Source: Winogradskyella psychrotolerans RS-3 (GTDB lineage: Bacteria > Bacteroidota > Bacteroidia > Flavobacteriales > Flavobacteriaceae). Taken from it: DNA of 64,000 nucleotides. The translations under genes and the position numbers were made by a program. Where the stretch lies: NCBI RefSeq assembly GCF_000427335.1, contig NZ_ATMR01000117.1, forward strand, positions 1 through 64,000, given 5' to 3'. Of this stretch, positions 1 to 7,999 are shown one piece after another. The notes beneath the pieces were generated by a model. It was not told the origin of the DNA and ran no database searches. It worked only from the letters and a program-made list of their open reading frames with translations. Numbering within the stretch: position 1 is the stretch's first letter; the number at the start of each line of letters is the position of its first letter.

Positions 1-29
1 TTGGCTTTTTATTTATAAATACACCTTAC

Positions 30-1991
30 TTAATCTACAATAACTTTTTTTATCACGGATTGATTATTACTCGTTAACTTTAAAAGGTACATTCCCGACG
101 TCACATCTAAATCTATATACTCCTCATCAGATTGCGACTGCTTTAAAAGTTTTCCATCTATAGAATAGACCTCAACATCTGCACTCGCATTTAATCCTGA
201 AATATAAACACGTCCAGTTGTTGGATTAGGGAAAATACCCACTTTAAGTTCTGTATTATCATTAACATTTAATACTTGTTCCCAGTCTTCACCAATTCTA
301 TTTCCCCAAATATACTCTATCATATCTGGTTGATCTATAAACGGGTTTCTATTCTTTTGCCAGTTATAAACGACGTTATTCCTGTTCATTTCAAAATCAT
401 CTGGCGGATCATTTCTATGCCATTCTAATAAGGTTGCTAAATCACCAAACTGACCTGCGATTCCGTCAGGAAATCCGTTTACAATTTCCAATCCATTATA
501 ACGTACAGCCATATAGAACACGCCTCTTGCTACATCTCCTTTAAATTTACCTGCTGTTTCACTAGGACCATTATACTCACCATAAAACTGGTTATTTCTA
601 CTACTATTTTCTGGTCCGTCTGCAGCTCTTAACGCATGTGCATCAGAATTACCATGACGTAACGAATCCGCTTTGGTTGTCCAATACACATCAATACCAT
701 CTGCAATTTCATCTTCCTCTATACTGTCAAAGCCACCACGAGATCTAGGAAATGTATGTTCTCTATTCCACTTCCCTGTACTTAATGAATTAGTTTGAAT
801 ATCTAACTTAGCACGTCCTACTTCTAAATACACCAACCAAACTTCATTACTATGTTTCGGGTTTTCATCTGCTTCATTTAAAATATCAATAACATCAGCA
901 TACGTCTGCGCTCTAACAACACTTGGGTCCGCAATTATATCTTGTAACGCTTGTCTCAATTCTACATCAGCTAAACCATCTAAACTATTATAATAACCAT
1001 TAGGCTGTGTACTTGCCACAACACCGTACGTTGGTTCTAAAGGTGTTCCCCAAGCTGCAACCGTAAAATCATTATCTACAACTCGTATTTCAATATCACC
1101 ATTATTAGCAATGATAGGCTCAACTAAATCTAAAAATCTAATTTTTAAAACCTCATCACCTTCATCATCCACATCATCAATTATTGTAATTGTTGTACTC
1201 GCCGTAGTCTCACCAACTAAAATTGTAATATTTGTATTACCCGTATAATCTGAGGTATTAAATCCGTAATTATCTAAACTTATATTGAAATTTATATCTG
1301 AAGTAATCTCTGTATCTGATGTAAACAAAATATCAAAAGCCTCACCTTCAACGATCTCTGTTTCTGTTACTGAAATTGCTATCGCAGTAATAGTAATACC
1401 AGACCCATCATTTTCTCTTCTCGGTGTTGGAGTTGCAGACGAAAACGTTTCATTTCCCATAACATCCACAAAACGTTGAATAGATTTTGGATTGGCATTA
1501 GTACCACTATCATTATGCTGAAGTGTTTCACCTAGCTTATCTAATAAACCAGTGGCATCAGAATCATTAGTTCCATACACCATAGCATCAATTAGATTCG
1601 TTTGAGTTGCTACCGTTTCTTCTGGGAAATCATTTATTGAAGCTTGATAAATACCTACGGCATCTGGTCCATTCTGAATGACATTTTCGGACATTAAAGA
1701 TTGTGGAAAAGGAGTCACATTCGCACTTCCTACAACCAACAAACCATTAATATCCGTTGTTAAACCATTTAAGTCATATACAAAATAACTAGAATCACCA
1801 CCGCTACTCGATCCGTTGAAAAACACTAAGATGTAACCATCTGTCGAAAAATTTGGAGTTTCAGATTTCAGCTCTATAAATTCATGAGTATCTATACTTG
1901 GAGAATCAGCTTCCAATTCGTTAATCACTAGAACTTGTGACCAACTAAATCCTGAAACTAATAATAGTAATACAATCGTAATTTTTTTCAT
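30..1991 (-). CDS. Secreted endonuclease I family nuclease with type IX sorting domain
   Basis: 653 residues. An N-terminal signal peptide (ends near SWSQ) is followed by a lamin-tail-like stretch (about 20-140), a Calx-beta-like region (about 195-305), an EndA/NucM-type endonuclease I domain (about 310-560) and a C-terminal sorting domain (about 580-653, with FPNPTTGRVYISG and MYLLKL). The nuclease core is marked by NREHTFPRS, with the expected catalytic His at residue 412. The inferred role is an extracellular or surface nuclease exported by the Sec and type IX systems, which fits the gld genes at the other end of the window. The gene is monocistronic, and its stop lies 30 bases from the window edge. 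The nuclease family is clear; the boundaries of the two middle domains are approximate. Confidence 0.88.
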   Translation of the reverse strand: MKKITIVLLLLVSGFSWSQVLVINELEADSPSIDTHEFIELKSETPNFSTDGYILVFFNGSSSGGDSSYFVYDLNGLTTDINGLLVVGSANVTPFPQSLMSENVIQNGPDAVGIYQASINDFPEETVATQTNLIDAMVYGTNDSDATGLLDKLGETLQHNDSGTNANPKSIQRFVDVMGNETFSSATPTPRRENDGSGITITAIAISVTETEIVEGEAFDILFTSDTEITSDINFNISLDNYGFNTSDYTGNTNITILVGETTASTTITIIDDVDDEGDEVLKIRFLDLVEPIIANNGDIEIRVVDNDFTVAAWGTPLEPTYGVVASTQPNGYYNSLDGLADVELRQALQDIIADPSVVRAQTYADVIDILNEADENPKHSNEVWLVYLEVGRAKLDIQTNSLSTGKWNREHTFPRSRGGFDSIEEDEIADGIDVYWTTKADSLRHGNSDAHALRAADGPENSSRNNQFYGEYNGPSETAGKFKGDVARGVFYMAVRYNGLEIVNGFPDGIAGQFGDLATLLEWHRNDPPDDFEMNRNNVVYNWQKNRNPFIDQPDMIEYIWGNRIGEDWEQVLNVNDNTELKVGIFPNPTTGRVYISGLNASADVEVYSIDGKLLKQSQSDEEYIDLDVTSGMYLLKLTSNNQSVIKKVIVD

Positions 1992-2523
1992 CGCTTTTTA
2001 TTTTTCACAAAGATAGTTTTAATATTAAACACTCTTGTTACGACAAAATTAAATACAAAAAACATCTCAAATAAAACATGAAAATTATCATGAAAAAATT
2101 TTCAACAATAACGAAACATTAAAATTTAGTCCTTTTAAAGGCGAAACCCCTCTACGATTTAGATTACCACTAAAAAAAAGCCCTTAAAAAGTATCAAAAC
2201 GAAACAATAAATACACAATAAAGTAATAAAATAAAACTTAAATATAGAAAAGTTACATAATATTAAAATATAGATCATCTTTTTAGTTATAAATTAGAAT
2301 TCAAATTCATCAATTTATACCAAATAATTTGGCGGAACATGGTTAAGATTATATATTGAAAACTCAATCAAACAAACAACGTATTTTATTAACCTCTAAA
2401 CCTAAAACTATGATGACACTAGCTAAATTAATTATTGAAATTATTATTTCATCAATCTAAAAATGAAAACCAACTAAATTACTAACTAAAAACTGTAAAG
2501 CTTAGTTCTAGAATAAGTTTTAC
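1992..2523. other. Gene-free AT-rich stretch
   Basis: About 530 bases between the divergently placed secreted nuclease and the small gene at 2557. I see only very short open frames and no convincing RNA gene or repeat. It presumably holds the nuclease promoter near its left end. Confidence 0.5.
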
Positions 2524-2531
2524 TATTTTTG
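2524..2531 (+). promoter_or_regulatory. Bacteroidota -7 promoter box
   Basis: TATTTTTG matches the Bacteroidota TAnnTTTG consensus exactly and lies 25 bases before the ATG of the 50-residue gene at 2557. It supports that short gene being expressed. Confidence 0.55.
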
Positions 2532-2556
2532 CTAAAGATTTATTATTCAATTTACT

Positions 2557-2709
2557 ATGAAAACTAAAATCTTTAAAATCCTGGCTAAACTCAATAAAGC
2601 CATACTTCCATCTTACACTAAAAAGCAATTAGACCTTAGCAAAGCTTCTAAGTTTCAACTTGCTATAATAGGTTGGCGTGTTTATGTAACTAAAAATGCG
2701 CTTGAATAA
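2557..2709 (+). CDS. Small conserved-looking basic protein, 50 aa
   Basis: The frame encodes 50 residues starting MKTKIFKILAKLNKAILPSY and ending in GWRVYVTKNALE. It is basic, with a leucine/lysine-rich N-terminal helix. From memory it resembles a short uncharacterised protein that recurs in Flavobacteriia, but I cannot assign a function. A consensus TAnnTTTG box lies just upstream and ohr follows 170 bases later with its own upstream region. Too short for default gene calling. Confidence 0.65.
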   Translation: MKTKIFKILAKLNKAILPSYTKKQLDLSKASKFQLAIIGWRVYVTKNALE

Positions 2710-2849
2710 TTGATAATGTATTGTGAATTCAATGTTTTTTTCTTACTCAGACAGATCACTTTATAATTAACCCTTCTTTTTTATCGTTGTCTAAATTTAT
2801 GAGAAATTTAAGACAGAAGATTTCATTAGACTGCTGTAACGTAGTATAT

Positions 2850-2861
2850 TTAGTATACTAA
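2850..2861. promoter_or_regulatory. 12-bp palindrome upstream of ohr
   Basis: TTAGTATACTAA is a perfect palindrome ending 18 bases before the ohr ATG, next to a second TAGTATA. It could be an operator for a peroxide-responsive regulator, but no regulator gene is adjacent and it does not match the OhrR operator I know. Confidence 0.3.
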
Positions 2862-2879
2862 CATTAAAAACAAAAGACC

Positions 2880-3308
2880 ATGAAAACGTTATACGAAGCA
2901 ACCACAAAAGCAGATGGAGGAAGATCAGGACATATTACATCAGAAGACGGGCCTTTAGACCACAACCTTTCCGTACCTAAGTCAATGGGAGGAGAAGGTG
3001 GAAACGGCACAAATCCAGAACAACTTTTTGGAGCCGCTTACGCCGCATGTTTTGGTGGAGCACTACAATCTGTCGCAAAAAACGAAGGCATTGAAATAGA
3101 TGATGACGCATTAAGTGTCACAGCTATCATTGGGTTTTGTAAGGATGAAGATGGTTTTTTCTTAGAAGCTACTTTAGATTGTTACATCCCAGGAGTCGAT
3201 TTAGAAACAGGTGAAGACTTAGTCGAAAAAGCACATGAAGCTTGTCCTTTTAGTAAAGCAACACGCGATAATATTACCGTAAATTTAAATTTATTACTTG
3301 ATGAGTAA
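2880..3308 (+). CDS. ohr: Organic hydroperoxide resistance protein Ohr
   Basis: 142 residues, the normal Ohr length, covering the OsmC/Ohr fold. The two redox cysteines are present at C57 (AAYAACFGGAL) and C122 (EACPFSKATR). The pocket residues R15 and E47 expected for Ohr are also present. The enzyme is a cytosolic thiol peroxidase that reduces organic hydroperoxides, usually with lipoylated proteins as reductant in the studied homologues. The GGxGxGTNPEQLF segment separates Ohr from OsmC. Monocistronic, ending at a hairpin terminator at 3351-3386. No OhrR gene is adjacent, so regulation is unknown. Confidence 0.93.
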   Translation: MKTLYEATTKADGGRSGHITSEDGPLDHNLSVPKSMGGEGGNGTNPEQLFGAAYAACFGGALQSVAKNEGIEIDDDALSVTAIIGFCKDEDGFFLEATLDCYIPGVDLETGEDLVEKAHEACPFSKATRDNITVNLNLLLDE

Positions 3309-3350
3309 GTTTCAGATATATTAAAAGTTTACCGATAAAATAATTAACAG

Positions 3351-3386
3351 AACCACGTATATCTTTACGATTTGCGTGGTTTTTTA
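3351..3386 (+). terminator. Rho-independent terminator of ohr
   Basis: Arms AACCACG and CGTGGTT close a 17-base loop, followed by a T run, about 40 bases after the ohr stop. Confidence 0.7.
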
Positions 3387-3414
3387 GTATAAAACAGGCA
3401 AATATTCTGCAAAT

Positions 3415-3461
3415 AAAAAAAACCAGCCTTTACATTATTTATGTAAAGCACTGGTTTTTTT
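3415..3461 (-). terminator. Terminator downstream of tRNA-Arg (bidirectional)
   Basis: An A run, CCAG and CTTTACAT pair with ATGTAAAG, CTGG and a T run. The hairpin begins two bases beyond the tRNA-Arg 3' end on the minus strand and could work in both directions. Confidence 0.75.
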
Positions 3462-3463
3462 AG

Positions 3464-3537
3464 TGACCTCGACTGGATTCAAACCAGTAACCTCTTGAGC
3501 CGTAATCAAGTGCGCTATTCAGTTGCGCCACGAGGCC
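3464..3537 (-). tRNA. tRNA-Arg (anticodon ACG)
   Basis: On the minus strand the gene runs from GGCCTCG to CGAGGTCA. The 7-bp acceptor stem pairs (one G-U), the D arm uses GCGC/GCGC, the anticodon stem CTTGA/TCAAG closes the loop TTACGGC (anticodon ACG), and the T arm is ACTGG-TTTGAAT-CCAGT. 74 bases; CCA is not encoded. ACG is the wobble-modified arginine anticodon. Confidence 0.95.
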
Positions 3538-3643
3538 ATTATTTTCACTGTAATAATACCTAATGGTATTTTTTTAAGTGGGTGCAAATATAATACATTT
3601 ATTAAATGATAGCCAAACTATTTATTTCAAATTTTTAAATTAC

Positions 3644-3651
3644 TATTTTTG
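3644..3651 (+). promoter_or_regulatory. -7 box of the Crp-family gene
   Basis: TATTTTTG matches TAnnTTTG and ends only four bases before the ATG at 3656. If used, the transcript would be nearly leaderless. Confidence 0.45.
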
Positions 3652-3655
3652 AAGT

Positions 3656-4291
3656 ATGATTTCTAAAGAATTACTTCAACCTTTTAATTACTTATTCGAC
3701 TCAGAACTAATCGATAGTATAGCCAATGTTGCGTTTCTCAAAACTTTTCAGAAAGCGGATATTATTATAGATATTGGTCAGGATCTAAATTTTATTCCTT
3801 TACTTATTAAAGGAAATATTAAAGTTTTAAGAGAAGATACTCATGGAGATGAACTCTTACTCTATGTTTTAGAATCTGGAGATACTTGTGCGATGTCATT
3901 AACTTGCTGTATGACAAAATCATCCAGTAAAATTAGAGCCGTTGCAGATGAAGACGTTACGGTTATTATGATTCCTATTGCTAATATGAAACTGTGGTTT
4001 AATTCTAATGAAAGCTGGCGAAACTTCATATTACAAAGTTACCAAGTTCGTTTTGATGAAATGCTAGAAACAATTGACACGCTCGCTTTTATGAAAATGG
4101 AGGAGCGCTTGTTTAAATACCTTACAGATCATGTAAAACTTTCCGCTTCCACAAGTTTAGAAGTCACGCATCAAGAAATTGCCGAAGATTTAAATACCTC
4201 CAGAGTTGTAATTTCTCGATTATTAAAACAATTAGAACGAGACAATAAAATTGAACTTGGAAGAAATAAAATTATTGTCTTAGACTTTTAG
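3656..4291 (+). CDS. Crp/Fnr-family transcriptional regulator of the sulfur module
   Basis: 211 residues with an N-terminal cyclic-nucleotide-binding-type beta barrel (about 20-130), a dimerisation helix (about 130-160) and a C-terminal Crp winged helix (about 165-208, VTHQEIAEDLNTSRVVISR). The segment that forms the nucleotide-binding loop in CRP is replaced by GDTCAMSLTCCM, with cysteines at 78, 84 and 85, so the effector is probably not cAMP. A thiol or persulfide signal is an attractive inference given the neighbours. It lies directly upstream of four sulfur-handling genes. Crp-like palindromes precede the first and the last of these, making it the likely regulator. The effector is not established from sequence. 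Confidence 0.85.
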   Translation: MISKELLQPFNYLFDSELIDSIANVAFLKTFQKADIIIDIGQDLNFIPLLIKGNIKVLREDTHGDELLLYVLESGDTCAMSLTCCMTKSSSKIRAVADEDVTVIMIPIANMKLWFNSNESWRNFILQSYQVRFDEMLETIDTLAFMKMEERLFKYLTDHVKLSASTSLEVTHQEIAEDLNTSRVVISRLLKQLERDNKIELGRNKIIVLDF

Positions 4292-4333
4292 TAACATTTA
4301 TCACGCAGTCTTAAAATCAGAAGGCTATTTTTG
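4290..4333 (+). promoter_or_regulatory. Degenerate Crp-type operator plus -7 box
   Basis: AGTAACATTTATCACG (4290-4305) keeps a good right half-site of the palindrome at 6138 and matches it at 10 of 16 positions. A TATTTTTG box lies at 4326-4333. The operator centre is 28.5 bases before the box, exactly as in the second promoter, so the weak match is probably real. The site begins in the last codon region of the regulator gene. Confidence 0.65.
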
Positions 4334-4348
4334 CATTAAATTAAACGT

Positions 4349-4906
4349 ATGGAATTTATTTTACAACCATGGCCTTGGTACGTTTCCGGACCTATTATTG
4401 CCATTATAATGTTTCTTCTTTTGTATTTCGGAAAAACTTTTGGAATGTCCTCAAACCTAAGAACCCTTTGCGCCATTGGTGGAGCAGGAAAACACGCAGA
4501 ATTCTTTAAATTCGATTGGAAAAGCCAAAGATGGAATCTCGTTGTTGTACTTGGTGCAATTCTTGGCGGGTTTATAGCGCATTATTTTTTATCGAACCCT
4601 ATTGATATGGATCTTAGTGAAGCTACGGTTAAAGATTTAAACGAACTCGGTTTTAATAATGTCGGACAAAGTTTATTACCACCAGAATTATTTAGTTGGG
4701 ATGCCGTTTTTAGTCTTAAAGGCATTTTAATCCTTGTTATTGGCGGATTTCTTGTCGGTTTCGGTACACGGTATGCAGGCGGCTGTACTTCTGGCCATGC
4801 TATAACGGGATTAAGTAGCTTACAGCTACCATCATTAATTGCTGTTGTTGGTTTCTTTTTAGGAGGCCTTATAATGATTCACCTTATTTTTCCAATACTC
4901 TTTTAA
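4349..4906 (+). CDS. YeeE/YedE-family sulfur-compound transporter, half 1
   Basis: 185 residues with about four to five hydrophobic segments and the family motif GTRYAGGCTSGHAITG near residues 140-155, whose cysteine is the conserved position in YeeE/YedE proteins. Studied relatives import thiosulfate or related sulfur compounds through a cysteine relay. The second half is encoded two bases downstream, so both may form one functional unit. First gene of the operon behind the Crp-type operator at 4290. The substrate cannot be read from sequence; in this context a reduced sulfur species is likely. Confidence 0.85.
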   Translation: MEFILQPWPWYVSGPIIAIIMFLLLYFGKTFGMSSNLRTLCAIGGAGKHAEFFKFDWKSQRWNLVVVLGAILGGFIAHYFLSNPIDMDLSEATVKDLNELGFNNVGQSLLPPELFSWDAVFSLKGILILVIGGFLVGFGTRYAGGCTSGHAITGLSSLQLPSLIAVVGFFLGGLIMIHLIFPILF

Positions 4907-4908
4907 TT

Positions 4909-5325
4909 ATGGGCAAGTATATAAAGTTTTTTATTGTCGGTATTTTCTTCGGAATTGTTTTAGTAAAGTCTGAAGCTGTGTCTTGGTATCGCATTTTTGA
5001 AATGTTTAAATTTCAATCGTTTCATATGTATGGTATTATTGGCACTGCCGTTGGTACCGGTGTGATTCTATTATTAATATCTAAGCAGAAAAAGATACAA
5101 ACAACAGAAGGCACCACCTTAAGAGTTCCTTTAAAAGAGCGTGGTTTTACACGTTACATCATTGGAGGCACAATCTTTGGGTTGGGTTGGGCACTATCTG
5201 GTGCTTGCCCAGGACCGATGTATATCTTAATTGGCACCGGCGCTTTTTCAATTATAATTGTTATTGCAGCGGCCCTATTAGGCACTTATGTTTACGGATT
5301 ATTAAAAGACAAATTACCACATTAA
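4909..5325 (+). CDS. YeeE/YedE-family sulfur-compound transporter, half 2 (DUF6691-like)
   Basis: 138 residues, mostly membrane. The conserved motif ALSGACPGPMYILIG lies near residues 99-113 and carries the second-half cysteine. This partner of the preceding gene corresponds to the C-terminal half of longer YeeE/YedE proteins. It starts two bases after its neighbour stops and ends one base before the TauE gene, so tight translational coupling is likely. Together the two would form a membrane pathway for thiosulfate, sulfide or another sulfur compound; the exact substrate is inference. Confidence 0.85.
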   Translation: MGKYIKFFIVGIFFGIVLVKSEAVSWYRIFEMFKFQSFHMYGIIGTAVGTGVILLLISKQKKIQTTEGTTLRVPLKERGFTRYIIGGTIFGLGWALSGACPGPMYILIGTGAFSIIIVIAAALLGTYVYGLLKDKLPH

Positions 5326-5326
5326 T

Positions 5327-6130
5327 ATGGAACTAGTAGAAATATTAGGTTATATAGGAGCATTGATTGTTGGCTTAGTTTTAGGACTAATAGGTGGAGG
5401 TGGCTCTATTTTAACGGTTCCTATTTTAGTTTATTTTTTAGGCTTTAGTCCAATAGTTGCTACTGGCTATTCTCTTTTTATAGTAGGTAGTACAGCTTTA
5501 GTTGGTACTATTCGTAACATCAAAAAGAACACGATAGACTTTAAAACGGCTATCATATTTGCAATTCCATCAATACTTACAGTATTCACTGTAAGAAGTT
5601 TAGTAATTCCTAACTTACCAGAAGTTTTATTTTCTGTTGGTAATTTTCAGCTTACCAATTCACTTTTTATAATGTTGTTGTTTGCTATTATTATGCTTTT
5701 AGCAGGTTGGTCAATGATTAAATCTAAAGTTGTCAATAAAGAAGGTGTCGTAACAAAATTTGATAATACTCACTATTTCGCCATTGGTACTCAAGCTATC
5801 GGCATTGGTGCTTTAGCAGGTTTAGTTGGAGCTGGAGGAGGATTTTTAATAGTACCAGCATTGGTATTATTAGTAAAACTTCCCATAAAAAAAGCCATTA
5901 GCACATCATTATTTATAATTGCCATTCAATCTCTAATAGGGTTTTTAGGTGATTTAAAAACATTAACTATCGATTGGCACTTTCTAATTACGTTTACCGT
6001 GATCTCAATAGTTGGGATTTTTATCGGATTAACATTGTCGAAAAAAATTAGTCCTAAAAAATTAAAACGCGGATTTGGATATTTCACCATAATAATGGCT
6101 ATCTATATCATTTTCAAGGAGCTGTTTTAA
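5327..6130 (+). CDS. TauE/SafE-family sulfite/anion exporter
   Basis: 267 residues with about eight hydrophobic segments and the internal repeat typical of TauE/SafE: GLIGGGGSILTVPILVY near the N terminus and GLVGAGGGFLIVPALVLL in the second half. The family exports sulfite, sulfoacetate or related anions. Its position between the YeeE-type importer and the persulfide dioxygenase-like protein suggests it removes sulfite formed by oxidation of sulfane sulfur. Third gene of the operon that starts at 4349; a separate promoter region follows. Confidence 0.87.
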   Translation: MELVEILGYIGALIVGLVLGLIGGGGSILTVPILVYFLGFSPIVATGYSLFIVGSTALVGTIRNIKKNTIDFKTAIIFAIPSILTVFTVRSLVIPNLPEVLFSVGNFQLTNSLFIMLLFAIIMLLAGWSMIKSKVVNKEGVVTKFDNTHYFAIGTQAIGIGALAGLVGAGGGFLIVPALVLLVKLPIKKAISTSLFIIAIQSLIGFLGDLKTLTIDWHFLITFTVISIVGIFIGLTLSKKISPKKLKRGFGYFTIIMAIYIIFKELF

Positions 6131-6137
6131 CACACTT

Positions 6138-6181
6138 TGTGATAAATATCACATTTCAAAAAATGAAGTTTTGTAAATTTG
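6138..6181 (+). promoter_or_regulatory. Perfect Crp-type palindrome and -7 box
   Basis: TGTGATAAATATCACA at 6138-6153 is a Crp-consensus palindrome (TGTGA-N6-TCACA) with one mismatched pair in its central AAAT. TAAATTTG at 6174-6181 matches TAnnTTTG. The centre-to-box spacing implies an operator near -41.5, a class II activator position. The protein bound is inferred to be the Crp-family regulator at 3656. Confidence 0.75.
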
Positions 6182-6200
6182 TAATACTAATAAATGAATA

Positions 6201-7607
6201 ATGAAAATAGAACAATTATACACAGGCTGTTTAGCACAAGGTGCTTACTATATTGAATCTGAAGGAGAAGTTGCTATAATTGACCCACTTAGAGAAGTTC
6301 AGCAATATGTTGATAAGGCCAAAGCCAATAACTCGAAAATCAAATATATTTTAGAAACGCATTTTCATGCTGATTTTGTTTCTGGACATGTCGATTTAGC
6401 AAAAGAGACCGGAGCAACTATCGTATTTGGCCCTGGTGCAACTACAGAGTACGACATTCATACCGCTACTGATGGCGAAGAACTAAAACTAGGAAATATT
6501 ACTATTAAAGTTTTACATACACCTGGTCATACTTTAGAATCGACAACCTATTTACTAATTGACGAAAAAGGAAAAGACCACGCTATCTTTTCTGGTGACA
6601 CTTTATTTTTAGGTGATGTTGGACGGCCAGATTTAGCCATTAAATCCGATTTAACCAAAGAAGATTTAGCAGCAATGTTATTTGATTCGCTGCGAGATAA
6701 AATCATGACACTAGCTGATGACGTTATCGTTTATCCTGCACATGGTGCTGGTTCTGCTTGCGGAAAAAACTTAAGCAAAGAAACTGTCGGTGTTTTAGGT
6801 GAACAGAAGAAAACTAATTATGCTTTAAGAGCAGACATGACCAAAGCTGAATTTGTAAAAGAAGTTTTAGATGGTATTGCACCACCACCACAATACTTTG
6901 CGAAAAATGCCATGATGAATAAGATGGGTTATGATGCGTTTGATACTGTTTTAAAAACAGGGAATGTTCCTCTTAGTCCAGAAGCGTTTGAAGCGATGGC
7001 AAATCATGAATCGGCTTTAGTACTAGATGTTAGAACACAAGCTGATTTTATAGAAAGCCATATTCCTAATTCTATATTTATTGGGCTGAATGGTGGTTTT
7101 GCACCATGGGTTGGCGCTCTAATTAAAGACATCAAACAACCTATTGTATTAGTGGTTCCTGAAGGTAAATCTAAAGAAGCTGTTACAAGATTATCTCGTG
7201 TTGGCTACGATAACACCTTGGGCTATCTTGAAGGCGGATTAGACGCTTGGAAATATGCAGGAAAAGATATTGAAACTTTAGATTCTATCTCTGCAGAAGA
7301 ATTTGCAGATAGAGCAAAAGCAAATCAACTTAATGTATTAGATGTACGGAAAGATGGAGAATACCAGTCTACTCATCTAGAAGGCGTTCAACATTTTTCA
7401 TTAGATCTTATTAATGAGAACATGAATCAGGTTGATAAAGACAAAACTTACTATGTACATTGCGCAGGTGGTTATCGTTCTGTTATTGCGGCCTCTATAT
7501 TAAAAGCAAGAGGATTTGATAAGCTTGTTGATATTGCTGGTGGATTTGGCGCAATTAAAGACACAGAATTAAAAATGACGGATTTTGTTTGTCCGTCTAC
7601 GTTGTAA
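6201..7607 (+). CDS. MBL-fold persulfide dioxygenase-like / double rhodanese fusion
   Basis: 468 residues. The N-terminal metallo-beta-lactamase domain (about 1-245) has H54, H56, D58 and H63 in THFHADFVSGH, then HTPGHT, SGDTLFLGDVGRPD and YPAHGAGSACG. This pattern matches the ETHE1-like persulfide dioxygenase group. Two rhodanese modules follow: the first (about 265-350) lacks the active-site cysteine (VVPEGKSKEA), the second (about 365-465) has C421 in HCAGGYRS. The likely role is oxidation of glutathione- or other low-molecular-weight persulfide to sulfite, with sulfur transfer by the second rhodanese. It has its own Crp-controlled promoter. The fusion is a known arrangement; the substrate is inferred. 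Confidence 0.88.
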   Translation: MKIEQLYTGCLAQGAYYIESEGEVAIIDPLREVQQYVDKAKANNSKIKYILETHFHADFVSGHVDLAKETGATIVFGPGATTEYDIHTATDGEELKLGNITIKVLHTPGHTLESTTYLLIDEKGKDHAIFSGDTLFLGDVGRPDLAIKSDLTKEDLAAMLFDSLRDKIMTLADDVIVYPAHGAGSACGKNLSKETVGVLGEQKKTNYALRADMTKAEFVKEVLDGIAPPPQYFAKNAMMNKMGYDAFDTVLKTGNVPLSPEAFEAMANHESALVLDVRTQADFIESHIPNSIFIGLNGGFAPWVGALIKDIKQPIVLVVPEGKSKEAVTRLSRVGYDNTLGYLEGGLDAWKYAGKDIETLDSISAEEFADRAKANQLNVLDVRKDGEYQSTHLEGVQHFSLDLINENMNQVDKDKTYYVHCAGGYRSVIAASILKARGFDKLVDIAGGFGAIKDTELKMTDFVCPSTL

Positions 7608-7623
7608 AAAGTTAAACAGAACA

Positions 7624-7669
7624 ATTATATAATAAAAACCCACTTAAGGTGGATTTTTTATTATATAAT
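7624..7669. terminator. Bidirectional terminator between converging genes
   Basis: ATTATATAATAAAAA and its complement flank a small CCAC/GTGG stem. The structure separates the MBL-rhodanese gene from clpS and overlaps the clpS stop codon. Confidence 0.75.
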
Positions 7670-7933
7670 TTCAGCGCTAAGGCCTGCTTGTAAAAGCTTG
7701 GAACAACGTGGTTCTAAATCGTCATAAGAACCTGTCTTTACAGTACATTTACCTTTATAATGAACTAACAATGCACATTGTTCCGCTTGTTCTGGCATGT
7801 GATCACAGGCATAAATAAGCGTATCAATAACATGGTCAAACGTATTGACTTCGTCATTAAATAATACGATTTCGTTTTGTTTTAATACTTCTTCTTCTAG
7901 AAGTAGTTCTTCTGAATATTTTTCTTTTGTCAT
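7661..7933 (-). CDS. clpS: ATP-dependent Clp protease adaptor ClpS
   Basis: 90 residues from the ATG at 7933 (MTKEKYSEELL), which I prefer to an upstream in-frame GTG at 7954. The ClpS core is visible: LFNDEVNTFDHVIDTLIYAC, then EQAEQCALLVHYKGKCTVKTG. ClpS binds the ClpA or ClpC N domain and delivers N-end-rule substrates. The acidic binding-loop residues N and D in LFNDEVN match the family. It follows prmA on the same strand with a gap of under 70 bases, so the two may be co-transcribed. Confidence 0.92.
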   Translation of the reverse strand: MTKEKYSEELLLEEEVLKQNEIVLFNDEVNTFDHVIDTLIYACDHMPEQAEQCALLVHYKGKCTVKTGSYDDLEPRCSKLLQAGLSAEII

Positions 7934-7999
7934 AGTGGATATCTTTTTAAGCACATCATCTACAGTGCTTAGTGTGACAGACTCTATTTTTAATTACTA

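Noticed and set aside
3608..3623. Possible third Crp-type operator before the regulator gene
   Set aside because: The stretch GATAGCCAAACTATTT has a weak symmetry and lies at the right distance from the -7 box, but it lacks TGTGA/TCACA half-sites.
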